The notes beneath the pieces are model-generated. The model saw nothing but the letters and a program-made list of their open reading frames with translations, ran no database searches and was not told where the DNA came from. From Pratylenchus scribneri (Eukaryota; Nematoda; Chromadorea; Rhabditida; Pratylenchidae): a stretch of DNA of 64,000 nt. Shown here in pieces: positions 1-14,400 of this stretch. Every line of letters begins with the position of its first letter. Position 1 is the first letter of the stretch. Location of the stretch: assembly GCA_030063045.1 (NCBI GenBank), contig JAQSEB010000032.1, positions 1,860,001 through 1,924,000 on the forward strand, read 5' to 3'. The translations under genes were made by a program, and so were the position numbers.

Positions 1-221
1 GCAAAATGGCGATGAAAAGGGAAAGTGGCAAATTCACAAATATTTGTGAAAGGATCAAATATAAAATCCAAATTGGGAATTGGCAGAGGGTGGATTATTA
101 TTTGCTTAAACCATTCTGTTGAAGATGGACGGCAAATATCCAAAATAGACCACCAAATGGGTGAAGAGTTCATCAAAACATGAAATGGGGTCAGCCGAAA
201 TATATTCTGAATTTTAATTTT

Positions 222-1706
222 ATTCTGATTTGTAATTGTAATTGTAATTCTGATTTGTAATTGTAATTGTAATTCTGATTTGTAATTGTAATTGTAATTC
301 TGATTTGCGATTGTAATTGTAATTCTGATTTGCGATTGTAATTGTAATTCTGATTTGTAATTGTAATTCTGATTTGTAATTGTAATTGTAATTCTGATTT
401 GTAATTGTAATTCTGATTTGTAATTGTAATTCTGATTTGCGATTGTAATTGTAATTCTGATTTGTAATTGTAATTCTGATTTGTAATTGTAATTCTGATT
501 TGCGATTGTAATTGTAATTCTGATTTGTAATTGTAATTCTGATTTGTAATTGTAATTCTGATTTGCGATTGTAATTGTAATTCTGATTTGTAATTGTAAT
601 TCTGATTTGCGATTGTAATTGTAATTCTGATTTGTAATTGTAATTCTGATTTGTAATTGTAATTCTGATTTGTAATTGTAATTGTAATTCTGATTTGTAA
701 TTGTAATTGTAATTCTGATTTGTAATTGTAATTGTAATTCTGATTTATAATTGTAATTGTAATTCTGATTTGTAATTGTAATTGTAATTCTGATTTATAA
801 TTGTAATTGTAATTCTGATTTGTAATTGTAATTGTAATTCTGATTTGTAATTGTAATTCTGATTTGTAATTGTAATTCTGATTTGTAATTGTAATTCTGA
901 TTTGTAATTGTAATTGTAATTCTGATTTGTAATTGTAATTGTAATTCTGATTTGTAATTGTAATTGTAATTCTGATTTGTAATTGTAATTCTGATTTGTA
1001 ATTGTAATTCTGATTTGTAATTGTAATTGTAATTCTGATTTGTAATTGTAATTCTGATTTGTAATTGTAATTGTAATTCTGATTTGTAATTGTAATTCTG
1101 ATTTGTAATTGTAATTGTAATTCTGATTTGTAATTGTAATTGTAATTCTGATTTGTAATTGTAATTGTAATTCTGATTTGTAATTGTAATTGTAATTCTG
1201 ATTTGTAATTGTAATTGTAATTCTGATTTGTACTTGTAATTCTGATTTGCGATTGTAATTGTAATTCTGATTTGTAATTGTAATTCTGATTTGCGATTGT
1301 AATTGTAATTCTGATTTGTAATTGTAATTGTAATTCTGATTTGTAATTGTAATTGTAATTCTGATTTGTAATTGTAATTCTGATTTGCGATTGTAATTGT
1401 AATTCTGATTTGTAATTGTAATTCTGATTTGCGATTGTAATTGTAATTCTGATTTGTAATTGTAATTGTAATTCTGATTTGTAATTGTAATTGTAATTCT
1501 GATTTGTAATTGTAATTGTAATTCTGATTTGTAATTGTAATTCTGATTTATAATTGTAATTCTGATTTGCGATTGTAATTGTAATTCTGATTTGTAATTG
1601 TAATTGTAATTCTGATTTGCGATTGTAATTGTAATTCTGATTTGTAATTGTAATTGTAATTCTGATTTGTAATTGTAATTGTAATTCTGATTTGTAATTG
1701 TAATAA
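222..1706. repeat. Satellite array 1 (AATTAC/AAATCAG minisatellite)
   Basis: About 1.5 kb of tandem units read on the minus strand as AATTAC hexamers (2 or 3 per unit, sometimes with an AATCGC hexamer) followed by the heptamer AAATCAG, giving 19- and 25-bp units. The long open frame on the minus strand here (Q/N/Y/T/I-rich) is a by-product of the repeat. Neither flank resembles the dispersed element that surrounds arrays 2 and 4. Part of a four-array family in this window. Confidence 0.97.
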
Positions 1707-1713
1707 ATCTGAT

Positions 1714-2421
1714 TTTGCCATAATTAATTGAATTATAAGAAATTGCCATAATTAAATCTCGGCATTGCCCAATTTCTTCCATATTAATTAATTCATTTTC
1801 AAAAAAATTGGCACAATTTATTCGGAAAAAAAATGAAAGTGACATAAAAATGTAATTTTTTTTATGTGATACATGTGAAGAATATTATATATGTGTGGCA
1901 TATTTTTTTCGTATATCCATCTAAATTCTATATAAAAATCCAAATTTTTGGGAAGACTTGGAGCGATGATGGTGACAATGACAATGAATTATTGAAATGG
2001 AAAATGGGAAGGAAGAATGTGGCACAAAATAAAAATTCCCCAATCATCAAATAAATTTGTTCAAATGTTTCGGGCAGTTTTTTGTGTATTATTGGGTGGA
2101 AAGAAAAGCGAGTAAAAATTAAAAAAAGTGATGAATTTATTTGTGATTTTGTTTGTTGATCACAACACATCCCTTTGAGCAGCGGCAAAAAAAAAGAAAT
2201 TTGTCGAATTAAAATTGGGGGAATTGAAAGGAAATGAAAAGATTTAGATAGGGATGAAACCTGGAAGGGAAAAAACACCGAACAGAAAAAAAAGGGGGAG
2301 AAAGTATGAGGGGATAAGGTTGGATGGGATTTTGGCATCGTAATTTTTGTATTAAAATTTGTTTATCTTTTATCCAACATCTTCTTTCACATAATTCATG
2401 CAGTCAAATAATTGTGCTGCT
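1714..2421. other. Intergenic, 3' flank of the large minus-strand gene
   Basis: AT-rich sequence with no convincing coding exon. Short open frames on both strands lack splice context and family resemblance. It probably carries the 3' UTR of the gene ending at 2422. Confidence 0.6.
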
Positions 2422-5400
2422 TCATTTTGGGCCGCCAACATCACGTTTAAAATCTTGGCTGGCTTCTCGGCTTAAAATAGATAGAAATTAATAAAATATT
2501 TATTTAATTTGGCGCATAAATTGTTAAAATTGTCGAAAAAAGGAGTACGAACATTTTTTGCCTTCATTTACCTGTATTCAACTGGCACTGGCGTTCCCTC
2601 GCCGCCTCCACCAACTCCTCCATCCAATTTTCGATCCGAATGTGCTTTTGTCTCGCGTGAATAGCTCTCATAGCCGCCGGGGATTTCCCTGTGATGATGC
2701 TCCTTTTCGTGCATATTCCCACTGGGTATTCTCATTAGGCGGGCATCGCGGAATTCATTTTCCAATCTGGCCATATCTTCGCCATATCTGAGTGTACGGA
2801 TAATTCCCTTCTTTGAATGCATTGCCAAACCTGCCCGGTACAAGCCCATCTCTCCCTTCCCAATTCGAAAGGGAACGTGCCTTTGTTAAATGGCCAACAC
2901 CTAGGCCACCACCGCCACTGCCAAACTCGTCGGCGAATTGGCGACGATGAGGCGGTGGCTCCGGACCACCGGCTGACCAATCAGAGCGACGATCCAATGT
3001 GGGAGGGAATTCAACAAATGGTTCGGCAGGGGCACCGCCACCACCACTACGGCGTTGGAATGTAGAATAATGGCTGCTGTCATTGCCACCATCACCATGG
3101 TAGAATACATCACGGGTGGAGTGGGCTTTATGGACACGATGATGCTACAAAAAGAATGGAATGGATTGAATACAGTGACAGTGGCTCCAAATTTGCTATC
3201 GGCATAATTCAATTTGTCGCTGGACTAACTTGTCGCCATTTATGATAACTCAAAAAAGACTGAATCCATTTTGATAATTTTCATATAAAATTAAAGAGCG
3301 GACATTTGGCTATCAAATTATATCAATTTTATTTAAATTGAATCAGAATTGATGAAGTTATGTCCAAAAAACTATTTAGAATATACTTCTTTACTATGAA
3401 TTAGCGAAATTTCCATTGGTTTTTTTGGCAAAACTTTATCAATTTTGTATCAATTTAAATAAAATTAATATCATTAGATAGCCAAAAGTCTGCTCTTTAA
3501 ACTGTTAATAAAATTATCAAAATTAATTCATTTATTGATCGGTTATTATGTATTAAAGGCGGGGGCCAATATTCTTTTGCCAATGCCCACCTTCACTTTG
3601 TCCGCTCCATTCACCAACAATTCCCCATTTGGCCCATATTTGAGGTCGCCTCGTCGTAAACTGTCCGAAACGGACCCATAACGAGCATGTTGATGGCCAT
3701 TTTGTCGGCCAAAGAATCGATCGCTGGCTGCCGATGATTCGCGGCCAAAACGGTCATAGGCAATTGGCAAATGATGTTCACCGCCGAATCCATTTGTGTA
3801 GCCACCGGCACCAGCACTTCGCCTTGAGGCTGAACTGCTTCGATAGCCACCTTTGAAAAAAAAAATAATAATAAAATAAATCGGAATTATTTAATTGAAA
3901 TAACCATAGTCATTAGGGGATAATTGAGAAAAGTCGATTTTCGATTAAATATTTTCATTAATTTTGATCAATAGCTCAACGAGGCAATTGCCAATCTGGG
4001 AATGCAATATAATATTTTAAAGCTCAAAATATTCTCTAAAAAGAGGCTTTTTAAATTTTAAGATTTTCATTATTTAAAAAAGTTGCATCTCTTTGAAATG
4101 GAATAAACCCCTAATTTTCTAATTGAATAAGGAAAAGCGGCTTAAAATTTTCAAAAAATTAGTTGAGCCACTTTTTAGAGGACTTTCAAATGACATATTG
4201 CCTCCCGGAATTAGTTGCTTCTTTGTTGAGCTATGGCTATAAAAACGGCTCGAATTCACCTCCTCCTCCTCCTCCTGTGCCACCCCATGAGCCATAATGG
4301 TATTCATGATGGCCGCCACCGGCTGCGGCCGCACTACTGCTATGATGGCTTCGATGCATTCTCCGGCTTTTGTGCCGCCGTTCTCGCCGAATCACCCGGC
4401 GTTCCACCTCTTCCGTTCGTTTCTTCTCCTCCACCCGATGGACCGTATGTTTGACAGTGGGAGCCTGAAAATTTTTGTTATCGAAGGTAAATATCAATTT
4501 TGGCCACCTTGATAATTTCCCTTCGAACTTCCACAATTTCCTTTCGTTGAATTGGCTGCGGCGGTTCAACTTTCACAATGCTTCGTTCCTATTAAGGTGA
4601 ATATTATATTTTTTTCTTGGAAAATTAGCAAAATGGGACTATTCAGTACTGCTGCTTCAATATCTTGCCATTCTTTTGGCCATAACTCAACAAGGAAATA
4701 GCCAATTTGGGAATGCTATATACCTTTCGAAAACCCTAATTGTCCTCTAAAAAGTGGCTTTATTATTTTTTTGAAAAATTTAAAATATTTGTAAAATAGG
4801 CGGATTTTCCTCACTCAATCAGAAAATTGGAATTCATTACGCTCAAAGGCATATAACTTCGTTAACCATAGGAATTCATAAATGTTGTATAGCTATTTAA
4901 TAGAAGACATTTTGGGCTTTCCAATGATATGTCGAATTGGCAAATGCCTCGTTGAGCTATGGGTCGAAAACTAATGTAGATATTCAACCAGCGGTACTGA
5001 ATTGGGTTATTGGGTGAATGTGGTGAATGGGTAAAAGGGAAAAGCCAAAATGAAGAAGGGAAAGCAAAGAAGAAGCAAATAAAAATAAAAGCAATTTGGT
5101 GATCATTTTATGGGCCGTAAATTATAATTTTGGATGAGTCAATTCCTTCCAAATAGGTCCATCAAATGCCAGTGATTTTGGTGAATAAATTTCCAATATT
5201 CGATTGTGAATTAAGCAATAATGGTGTTGAAAGTAGTGTGGCCTATTTATGTGCTGTGTGCCATCCATTTTTGGCACATTACCAAGCCTTTTTTTTCGTG
5301 CGGTTTTTTGTGTGCTGTGTTCCATTTATGGACATTAATTTCCGTCCAACATTTTTGATATTAATCGTTTTGTGTATTTTTTATGTGCTGTGCCATTGTT

Positions 5401-8400
5401 TTTTTCCATATTTGGCATTGTTTCTTGTAGCTGTGATTGTGCTGATGTGCCCTCGTGCATATTTTCTCATTTGGTGGTGATTTGTATGTGCCGTGCCCTT
5501 CTCCTCCATTTTTGTTCCCACCTTCTTCAAAATGTTGTTATTGTTCAATGATGTTGACGAACATTGGGATGAACTGTTTTTGTTGACCACTTTGAGCAAT
5601 CCATTTTGCTGGGCATGGCCATTTTGATGGGCACCATTCACGGAAACCAGCGAATGTGGGCTAAATGAGGAGGAACCACCGCCACCGCCCATGTTGAATT
5701 GCCAAGTTGGCGAGGCGGATGTGTCCGTCAAATAGCCGCCTCCTCCGCCTGTCCCATTATTTTGTCGAGGCGATGATGTGTCGGAATAGGTGGCACCACC
5801 TCCACCATTCATTTCCAACATTTCCCGAATTTGATCCTAGCATATTTAAATGGACTTATGGCAAATTTTACAAAAATTTTAAAAATTTTTCAAAATTTTT
5901 ATAAAAATTTCATAAATTTTTTCATAAATTCTTTAAAAAATTTCATAAATTTTTAAAAATGAAAAAATTTCCTTGAGTTTTATTTTCTAATGGAAGCGAA
6001 AATGGCCTTCTCCCAAATCCTAATAAACATTTTTAAGGCACCACCTTGAAATCGGCGTATTCACTTTTGATGATTTGTGGCGATGAACGATCCTAAAAAA
6101 GCAATCATACAAAAAAAGCCAAAAGGAAGAATAAAAGAAAGAAAACATGGCACACAAAAAAAAGAGGAGGAAATTAGCTATGAAAATATATATGAAAATA
6201 AATAAACTCACCACTCGGGGAATGTGACGAGCCTGGAAATGAGGGAAATAAATTAAATAAATGATGGAAATTGCGAGCAAAAAAAGCCAAAAACGAACAA
6301 TGAATTATATGACAAAAAAAGCTGTATTTTATGTGAAAGAAGCAAAGCAGTTTTTTTGGATGGCAAGAAAAATTGGCAAAATTTTTATGGTTGAAAGCGA
6401 CGATGAAAAATGAAGCAATTGTGCATTTTGCATGAAATTATTTTAGAAAATAAAGGAACATATAGGCAATTTCAGGGCTTTGGCAATAATAATTTTGGAC
6501 AACTCAATCAGATGGATTTATGGATCTGAAAATAATTTGAAATTTTTTTAAAAATTCCAAAAAATTTTACGCTAAAATTCAACCCACCTCTGCCCAACAA
6601 TTCTTCCTCCAAATTCCATCGCTTTATTATTTATTCCTTTTTTTATATCGCCGATGTTCCACCGTCCTTTCTGCTCTATAACTTCTCACTTCCCCATTCG
6701 ACCCAATTTCGGTGGTCATTCCTCCGCCAATTCTTCCTCCATTTTGTTGATGTGGCCAATTTCCTTCATTTCCCCTTTTTCCGATTTTTGCCATTCCATT
6801 TTCGGCCTCCGATCCATGCCTTTGGGACAATGCTCCACCACCATTGGATGTTGGCTGATGTTTTCGATGTGAGTCGGGCGGTGGCAAAACACTTCGATTT
6901 TGGGTGACATTTTGGATGGTTTCCGCCATTTGGTGAATATTTCTTGGCATTGGCTGCTGTGGTTTTCCATTGTTGTTTTGCTGCTGAAAATATCTTCACA
7001 GATTATAATTGCCTTCATTCATTCGGATAAGCACCAACTTGTTACCATGTTAAATAACTCTTCAAGAATTAAGCCACTTTTGATAATTTTAGTATTAAAT
7101 TAAAGAGCTGGCTTTTGTCTATCAAATAATTTTAATTTTATTTAAATTGGTTCAGAATTTTTGGAGTTTTGCTTAATTAAAACTACTAAAAATTTCGCTA
7201 ATCCATAGTAAAATCAGGTTAAATGATTTTTTGGACATATTTCCATCAATTCTGAACCAATTTAAATAAAATTAATTTTATTTGATAGCCAAAAGTCTGC
7301 TCTTTAATTTGATACTAAAATTATCAAAATTATTTCATTCCTTGATAAGTTATTTTAAACGGCGCAAATTGGGTCTGGCACTCAAACTAACCCGAACGCC
7401 CGGGGGCAATGCCGCAGGCACAAATCGTTTTGCCCTTTTGTAGCTTGCCGGTGCCGGACTTGGCGCCGTCAACCGTTGCATCCGCTCCAAACTGCGTTGA
7501 GCCGATGGGGAACGGGCACCAGAAGAACGAGATGGCACGGTACTTTGACTTCGTTCGGAACGAGCCTCCAACAATTTGATGCGCCGATGCACTTCTTCCA
7601 CCCGGGGCAGTGGTTCCAATTCAACAATGGTTGAGGAATGCCGAGGCAAAGATTGTCGTGGACGGGGCGAATGCTTTGATGGCGCTCGATGGGATTGTGG
7701 CGGATGATGGTATTTTTCATATTGGCCATCGCCATTTGGCATATAGTCGTATTCATCTTTAATTAATTATAATTAATTCTTTTGGAATGGAATCAGAAGG
7801 AATTCGCTCCATCAATTCAATATCTGATGAGCTGTTCTTTTTGCCATAGCTCAACAAGAAGGTAACCAATCCAAGAAGGCTATAGACCATTAGAAAGTAC
7901 TAAATGTCCTCTAAAAAGTGGCAAAGCTAATTTTTTGAAATTTTAAAATTACATTGAAGAAAAGCAACTTTTCTAATTTAATCATAAAATTCGCATTTAT
8001 TATATTCAAAGGCATTTAACTCTTTTGGAACTTGAATTCCATAAAATTAATATCAGCCACTTTTTAAAAGACACTTTGGGCTTTAAAATGGTATATCGCC
8101 TTCCCAGATTGGCTAAAGCCCGACCGAGATATGGACCAAAAACCGATGCAGCAATATTTAATCCACAGTACTCTCAACTGTCCCCTTCCTTTTGTTGAAA
8201 ATCAAGAATAAAATAAGATTTTTCCTCCAGCCGGGGCTATAAATGAGAAGAAAAGAGAATTCCCAGTACAGTAACCTATTCGTTGGTATGGAAAGGAAGG
8301 AGGGAGGGACTCATCAAATTTTTCCAGAAGCAATTTTGTTGTTTCTCCTTTCTTTTCCCTTTGCTTTGCGGTAATTGATCTAAACTGTTTTAATAAATTC

Positions 8401-11400
8401 ACTTAAAACTCATTTCTAACAAAACCATTCTTGGCGATTTTGGTACCATTTTAAAGAGCAAAGAATTTTCTATTCAATCATATCAAAAATAGTTTATTTA
8501 ATTTCCAAATTTTGTTGTTAATTTGGAATTTAAATTGAAGTCTATCCATTTTAATGCGCATTTCATTCATTTTTTAATAACTCATCAGCGTAGCAGTTAA
8601 CATTTTGTGAAGGAAATATATCATTTTAATAAAGCCCAAAATATCCTCTAAAATTAGGCATATTTAAATTTTATAAGTTTCAACTTCAATAAATATTTAT
8701 ATGTCTTTGAATGTAGGGAAGCCCAATTTTTTAAGAAAAAAGCTTGTTTAAAAATTTTTCTTAATTTTCATTAAAATATTAAAGCCACTTTTTAGAGAAT
8801 TTTCAAAGCTTTAAAATGGCATATCGCCTTCCTAAATTGGTTGCTTCCTTGTTGAGTTATGGCCATAAAAACCACCAAGCTACTCAGGTACTCAATCGAC
8901 AATTCAGTTTTCCCTTAAACCCATTTGGATTGGATTAATAAAAGGTAAATATTTTTAGGAAATCTCTCAAAATAAACGAAGATAAAAAAAAGCATGTTTT
9001 GGCACTGACCATCGGGTGCTGGCACCGTTTGTCTGGATATTCGGCCCCCACCATCGCTGCCTATTGTTTGCCTCGAGGGCCCATCATTTGGAATATGTTC
9101 TTCCTCTTCCACCCGGCATTCCTTTCGCCGGATCACCCGAATTGCATTTGGCGCATGCGGCACAAAACCACCGGATGGCGCCTTTCTCACTCGCGAAAAC
9201 TCCGTCCTTGGCCGATGCGATCCATCGGGCGAGGGAAGAATGAGGCCGGCATTTTGGCGGAAGGCAACATCCTCCAATGGTCCGGTGCCTTTAAAAAATA
9301 TGGAGAAAATTTATGAGAAATATTTAATAGGGGAAAGAAACATTGTAAATTGCCAAAAATAAATTTTAAACCCAAAACGCATCATTTGATTATGTTTTGG
9401 CTTGTGTAAAATCAATTCGAACTTAGTTTTGAACCTTTAAACCAAAATAGGTTTAAACCATTTAATACCCTTTAATTGTTGACCAATCCATAACAAAATT
9501 ATATAACCATTCAATGCATTTTGACCAGCACTATCCAATTTGGGTTTAGGGTTTATGTTTTATGAATATAAAATCATTATAATTATTTTTGGCCTTAAAA
9601 GTATTATTTTTAGGCAATTTCAATTTTTCGATAATTAATTAATATCCCAAAAATCCTTAAAAAACTGACCATGCCCTCGAATTGGCGAGCCAGGCGGACT
9701 CGGCTCCGGTGTGAATTGTTTGTTTTCCATTTTGAAGCCTGGATCCCGTACGACCGGGGTCCATCGATGTTCCCCCGATTGATTATGATGATTTCCGGGC
9801 GATTGAGTGGCCGACAATGCTCCCGGCCCTGGCGATGCACTCGGCCATCTGTATGGCTTCTCGGGCGGTGGTTCCCATCGACGACCAAGTCGCTTGATTT
9901 CCGGTGGCCTTTCCGGCTTCTCAATGAAGGATTCACGGCGCTAAAAAAACACAAAAATATTCCAAATAATTTCCTTCATTTATACCCAAAGATGGATGTA
10001 ATGTTTCAATATCTGGGCCATTCTTTTGGCCATAACTCAACGAGGCGATGACCAATTTGAGGAGGCGATATTCCAATAGAAAGCCCAAAATGTCCTCTAC
10101 AAAGTGGCTTATTTATATTATTTGAAATTCAACCTAAGAAAAATTTGGAAGTCTTTGAATATAATATACTCGTATTTCTGATTGAATTATAAGAGTAAGC
10201 GGCTTTTCTATAAAAATTTCAAAATTTTCAAAAAACTATTTAGGCCACTTTTTAAAGGACATTTAGAATTTTAGAATGGTATATCGTCTTCCTAAATTAG
10301 TCAATACCTTGTTGAGTTATGGCCAAAAGAACGACCGAAGGACCAAATCGGTGTTATGTATCAATTCACCATGTTTTACTTTCTTTTAGGTCCCATCCCA
10401 TACCTTCAACAAATCAATGTCGAATCTTTCACGTTGAAGTGTTTCTTCGCTGGTCAAAATTTCATTTCGTTCATCCACATTCTCCGTCCTTTTTGCATCC
10501 AAAATATATGTTCGCCGCCATGTTGTTGGCTGCGGTTGAAAGGCATAATCCGTTTCGGCGGATGACAGGGGACGGGCCTCAAAAACGCGAAGTGCTGGCC
10601 TTGGACTGGCGATTGGATTTTGGCCATTAATTTGATGATGGGGTGAAGGAAGGAAAGAGGAATCGGCGGATTGGGATTGGGAAGTGCTGGGATGGCCGAA
10701 GGCACTTTGGTGGCGCGGCGAAAATGCCACATGATTATTATTATTTGTCATTTGCGGTGGAGAGAATTGTTGTTGTGCCATCATTTGTTGTTGTTGTTGT
10801 TGCATTTGAATGGCACGAATCTGAACAAATTTTTATAATATTATTAAGCATTTCGCCTGCTCTCAATTTCAGTTAGGGGCGGCTGAGTATTGCGATTGAG
10901 TATGGACCATTATTTTGGCCATAGCTCAATAAGGAGGCAACCAATTTCGGAAGGCGATATGCCTTTCGAAAGCACTTAGAGTCCTTTAAAAAGAGGCTTA
11001 ACAATTTTTGAAAATTTACAAAAATTTTTAAAATAAGTGGCTTTTCCTCCAAAAATTCAGATCTATTGCATTCAAAGAGTTACAACTATTTTCCTATGAG
11101 ATTTAATAAAAAATATAAATTAGCCACTTTTTAAAGGAATTTTAGAGTTTTCTAATGGCATATCGCCTTCTCAAATTGGTTATGGCTTCCTTGAGCTATT
11201 GGCCAAATAACCGATACAAATACTCAATTAACCCACCTCCTTCCCTTTCCCTCATTTTTACCTGTCTTTCCCTCAATTCCGCCTCCCTTTGTTCTTTTGC
11301 CATTTCCGCCTCTTGTTGTTGTCTTTCTTGCCGCATAAATTCGGCCAATTTTTCCGGGTCGCGCATATTTTTTGGAGGCGGCAATTCCGGTTTCGCCTTT

Positions 11401-14400
11401 TGTTGCCCTGAATCCAGAGGAGGCCAATAAACCACTTTTGTGCCATCTTCTTCCTCTCCGTCCATTTGTGAATATATTTGGCTTACTGGCAATCCGCCTC
11501 TTTGTCCCCTTTCCATTGAGGGCATTCTGACCATTCCTCCCTGTTGTTGTTGCAATGCTGCCGCCTTCATTGGCGTCCATCCTGGAGGCGGTGGGGGAGG
11601 CGGAGGAGGCGGTGCGCCATTAGCTCCAAATGCCGAAGGGCTTGGCCTTGTCATTTGCGGAATTTGGCCATAATTGCCATTATCACCAAAGGACGCTGAA
11701 GAAGGACTTGGCCTATTTGCCCCATAAGGTCCAGACATATTCGGCCCAGACATATTCACGGGAATTGGTCGCCCATCGCCAGGGCTGATTTCATGCAGCC
11801 GAAAGAATGGCCCATCGAATGGCACTGCCGGATATGGACTTTGTCGACTCAATGGACTTGGCTGTTTGTGCATTGCCAAATTCCTCTGCATTTGTTCCAC
11901 AATTGCCTGTTGTTCATCGGTTTCAATGCGAAGGCCAATTTCGCCTCGATCCTCCCAATATTGCCCACCCGGCTCTGTGCCACCTTCGTGTTGAATGGAG
12001 TATGATGCCGCATTTGGTTGTTGCTGTATCATTTGAATTGGCATTTGTGACTGTTTTTGATAGTGGATGAAAAATTTAAAAAGTAATATCATCTCAGTTA
12101 TCTGGCCGTTATTTTGGCCATAACTCAACAAGGAAGCAACCAATTTTGGAAGGCAATATGCCATTTGAAAGACCTAAATGTCCTATAAAAAGTGGCTTAA
12201 TTATTTTTGAAAATTTTTAAAAAATTTTTGAAATAAATGGCTTTACCTCTAATAAGTCAGAAAATTCGAGTATATTATATAAAAATATCAGTAACTTTTT
12301 TAATTCTGGATTTTATAAAATTTAATATAAGCCACTTTATAAAGGACACTTTGTTCTTTCAATTGATATATTGCCTTCGCAGATTGGCTATTAGCTCGTT
12401 GAAATATGGCCAGAAGAATGGCATAGATAGTGAAAATAATAGCACTGAAAGTTCCTTTACCGTTTGATGGTGAATTGGCTGCTTCAAAATGGATTTTGGC
12501 ACATATTGGCCATCACCGCCATATTGTGGCTGAAGATGATTCGGTTGCATTGGATTTTGGCTTTGCCACTCCAAAATGTTGGCACCTTCTTCGTTGCCTA
12601 CCAGCAAAAATTGACGATGGCACCAATTTGGAGGAGGCGATTCTGGCTTGATGGATGCTTGGATGGCCTTGTCCTCTTTGTTGACCTGAATTCATGACAA
12701 AATTTTTAGTTTAATTTAAAAGGGAAATATTTAATTTGCCGAAAAAAATTTAAATTGTCGAAAAAACGGTTCAATGGTTTATCTTATTAGACCCATAAAC
12801 TCTATCGTTATGTTTTGGCTTATTAGATTTAACCAAATAGAACTATGTTTTAAATTATTAAACCAAAATTGATTTAAACCGTTTAATACCCTTTAATTAT
12901 TGACCAAATTATAACCAAATTATATACCATTCAATGCGTCTTGATGAGCCTAGGATAAAACCTTAAGCCATTTTAATTATTTGGCAATTATATAGACTCT
13001 TTTCGACAATTTCAATGTTTTTTTTTGACAAATTAATTTTTTATAAAATTTTTTAACCCTTATTCCTTCCTTTTCTTCCTCTCCCCCATTTGGAGAATAT
13101 TCCAAATATTTAATTATAATTGGCCTCAATTCGCCTCCGGCCATTTCCTCTCTATTTTCTATTGTGAATGGTGGGAATTGGGGCAATGGTTCAAAATGTT
13201 CTCCTTCCTCCTCATTTAAGGGAAATGGCCGATCATCCTCAGGGAATTGGATGGAATATGTGGCCGATTGGGATGGATCATCTGCTGGATTCAGCCGAAT
13301 TTTGGGCGAATTTGGTGATGGCGTTGGCTGTACAGAGCGGACAACAAAGGATGGGAGAATGTTGGGCATTTTTGGAGGAGGATGGAATTTGGATGGAATG
13401 AAAAATGGACAGGAAGGAAAGGGAGGAAGAAAGCCTGGAAGATGCTTAAATGGAGGCGGAGAGGGGATGGTTTGTACAGATGGGCCAAAAGGAAGAATGA
13501 CTAAAAAGGCGATTTTGTTTGTTCTCTGAATGGCCACGGGCTTTGGCTGGACTGGAGGAAAAAACAACGGCGATTGGCCATCGAGGAATAATCCAAGGAA
13601 AGATTTGGAAGAAGGATTAACAGTCCCTTATTGTGGCCATTTTTTCCAACCATCTCATTTAATGTTTTGATTTGACTGACTCATCGTCAAATGCTATAGA
13701 GGAGGTTTCAGCATAGCCATCTTATCAATTGTATCTGTGCCTTCTTTTAACTATATCTCAAAGAGGCATTGGCCAATCAGGGAAGGCGATATATCATTTT
13801 ATAGCCCAAAGTATCCTCTAAAAAGTGGCACTTTTAAATTTTGCAAAAATTAAAGCTTTAAAAAAGTTAATTTCCTTTGAATATGATAAACTTTAATTTT
13901 TGGAGGAAATGCCGCTTATTCTACAAGAAATTTTTAGCTTTCAAGAAATTAGCTAAGCCACTTTAAGAGGACATTTATGGCTTTCAAATAGCATATTGCC
14001 TCCTGAAATTGGATGCCTCCTTATTGAGCCATAGGCAAAGGAAAACTCTTGATTTCCATCAAATGCCCCATTTTTTTTGCCTACTCACCAATCTTCTGCT
14101 GCTGATCCTCTTTTTGGTGTTGCTTTTTTGCCTGAATTTTTGTTCAAGTCCGCTTGAGGAAGATGATGCAAAGGAGGAAGATGAAGAAGATTTGGAAGAA
14201 GAGGGTGAACAGTTGATTTGTTGAGCAAAAAATTGAGATGATGGCGAAAAGTGTGCGGTTGATCCAAATTGATGCTGAAAATGAATGGAATAAAAAAAAG
14301 TGAAAGGAAAAAGCTAAAAGGGGGTTATAATCCGCCAAAATGTGGGTTAAATGTCGTATAAAAAAAGTTTAGGGAAGGGGGAAAGTTTCGCGCAGGAAAC

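Noticed and set aside
745..1845. 366-codon open frame on the minus strand over satellite array 1
   Set aside because: It is almost wholly the AATTAC/AAATCAG repeat translated in rotating frames. No splice context or unique sequence supports a gene.
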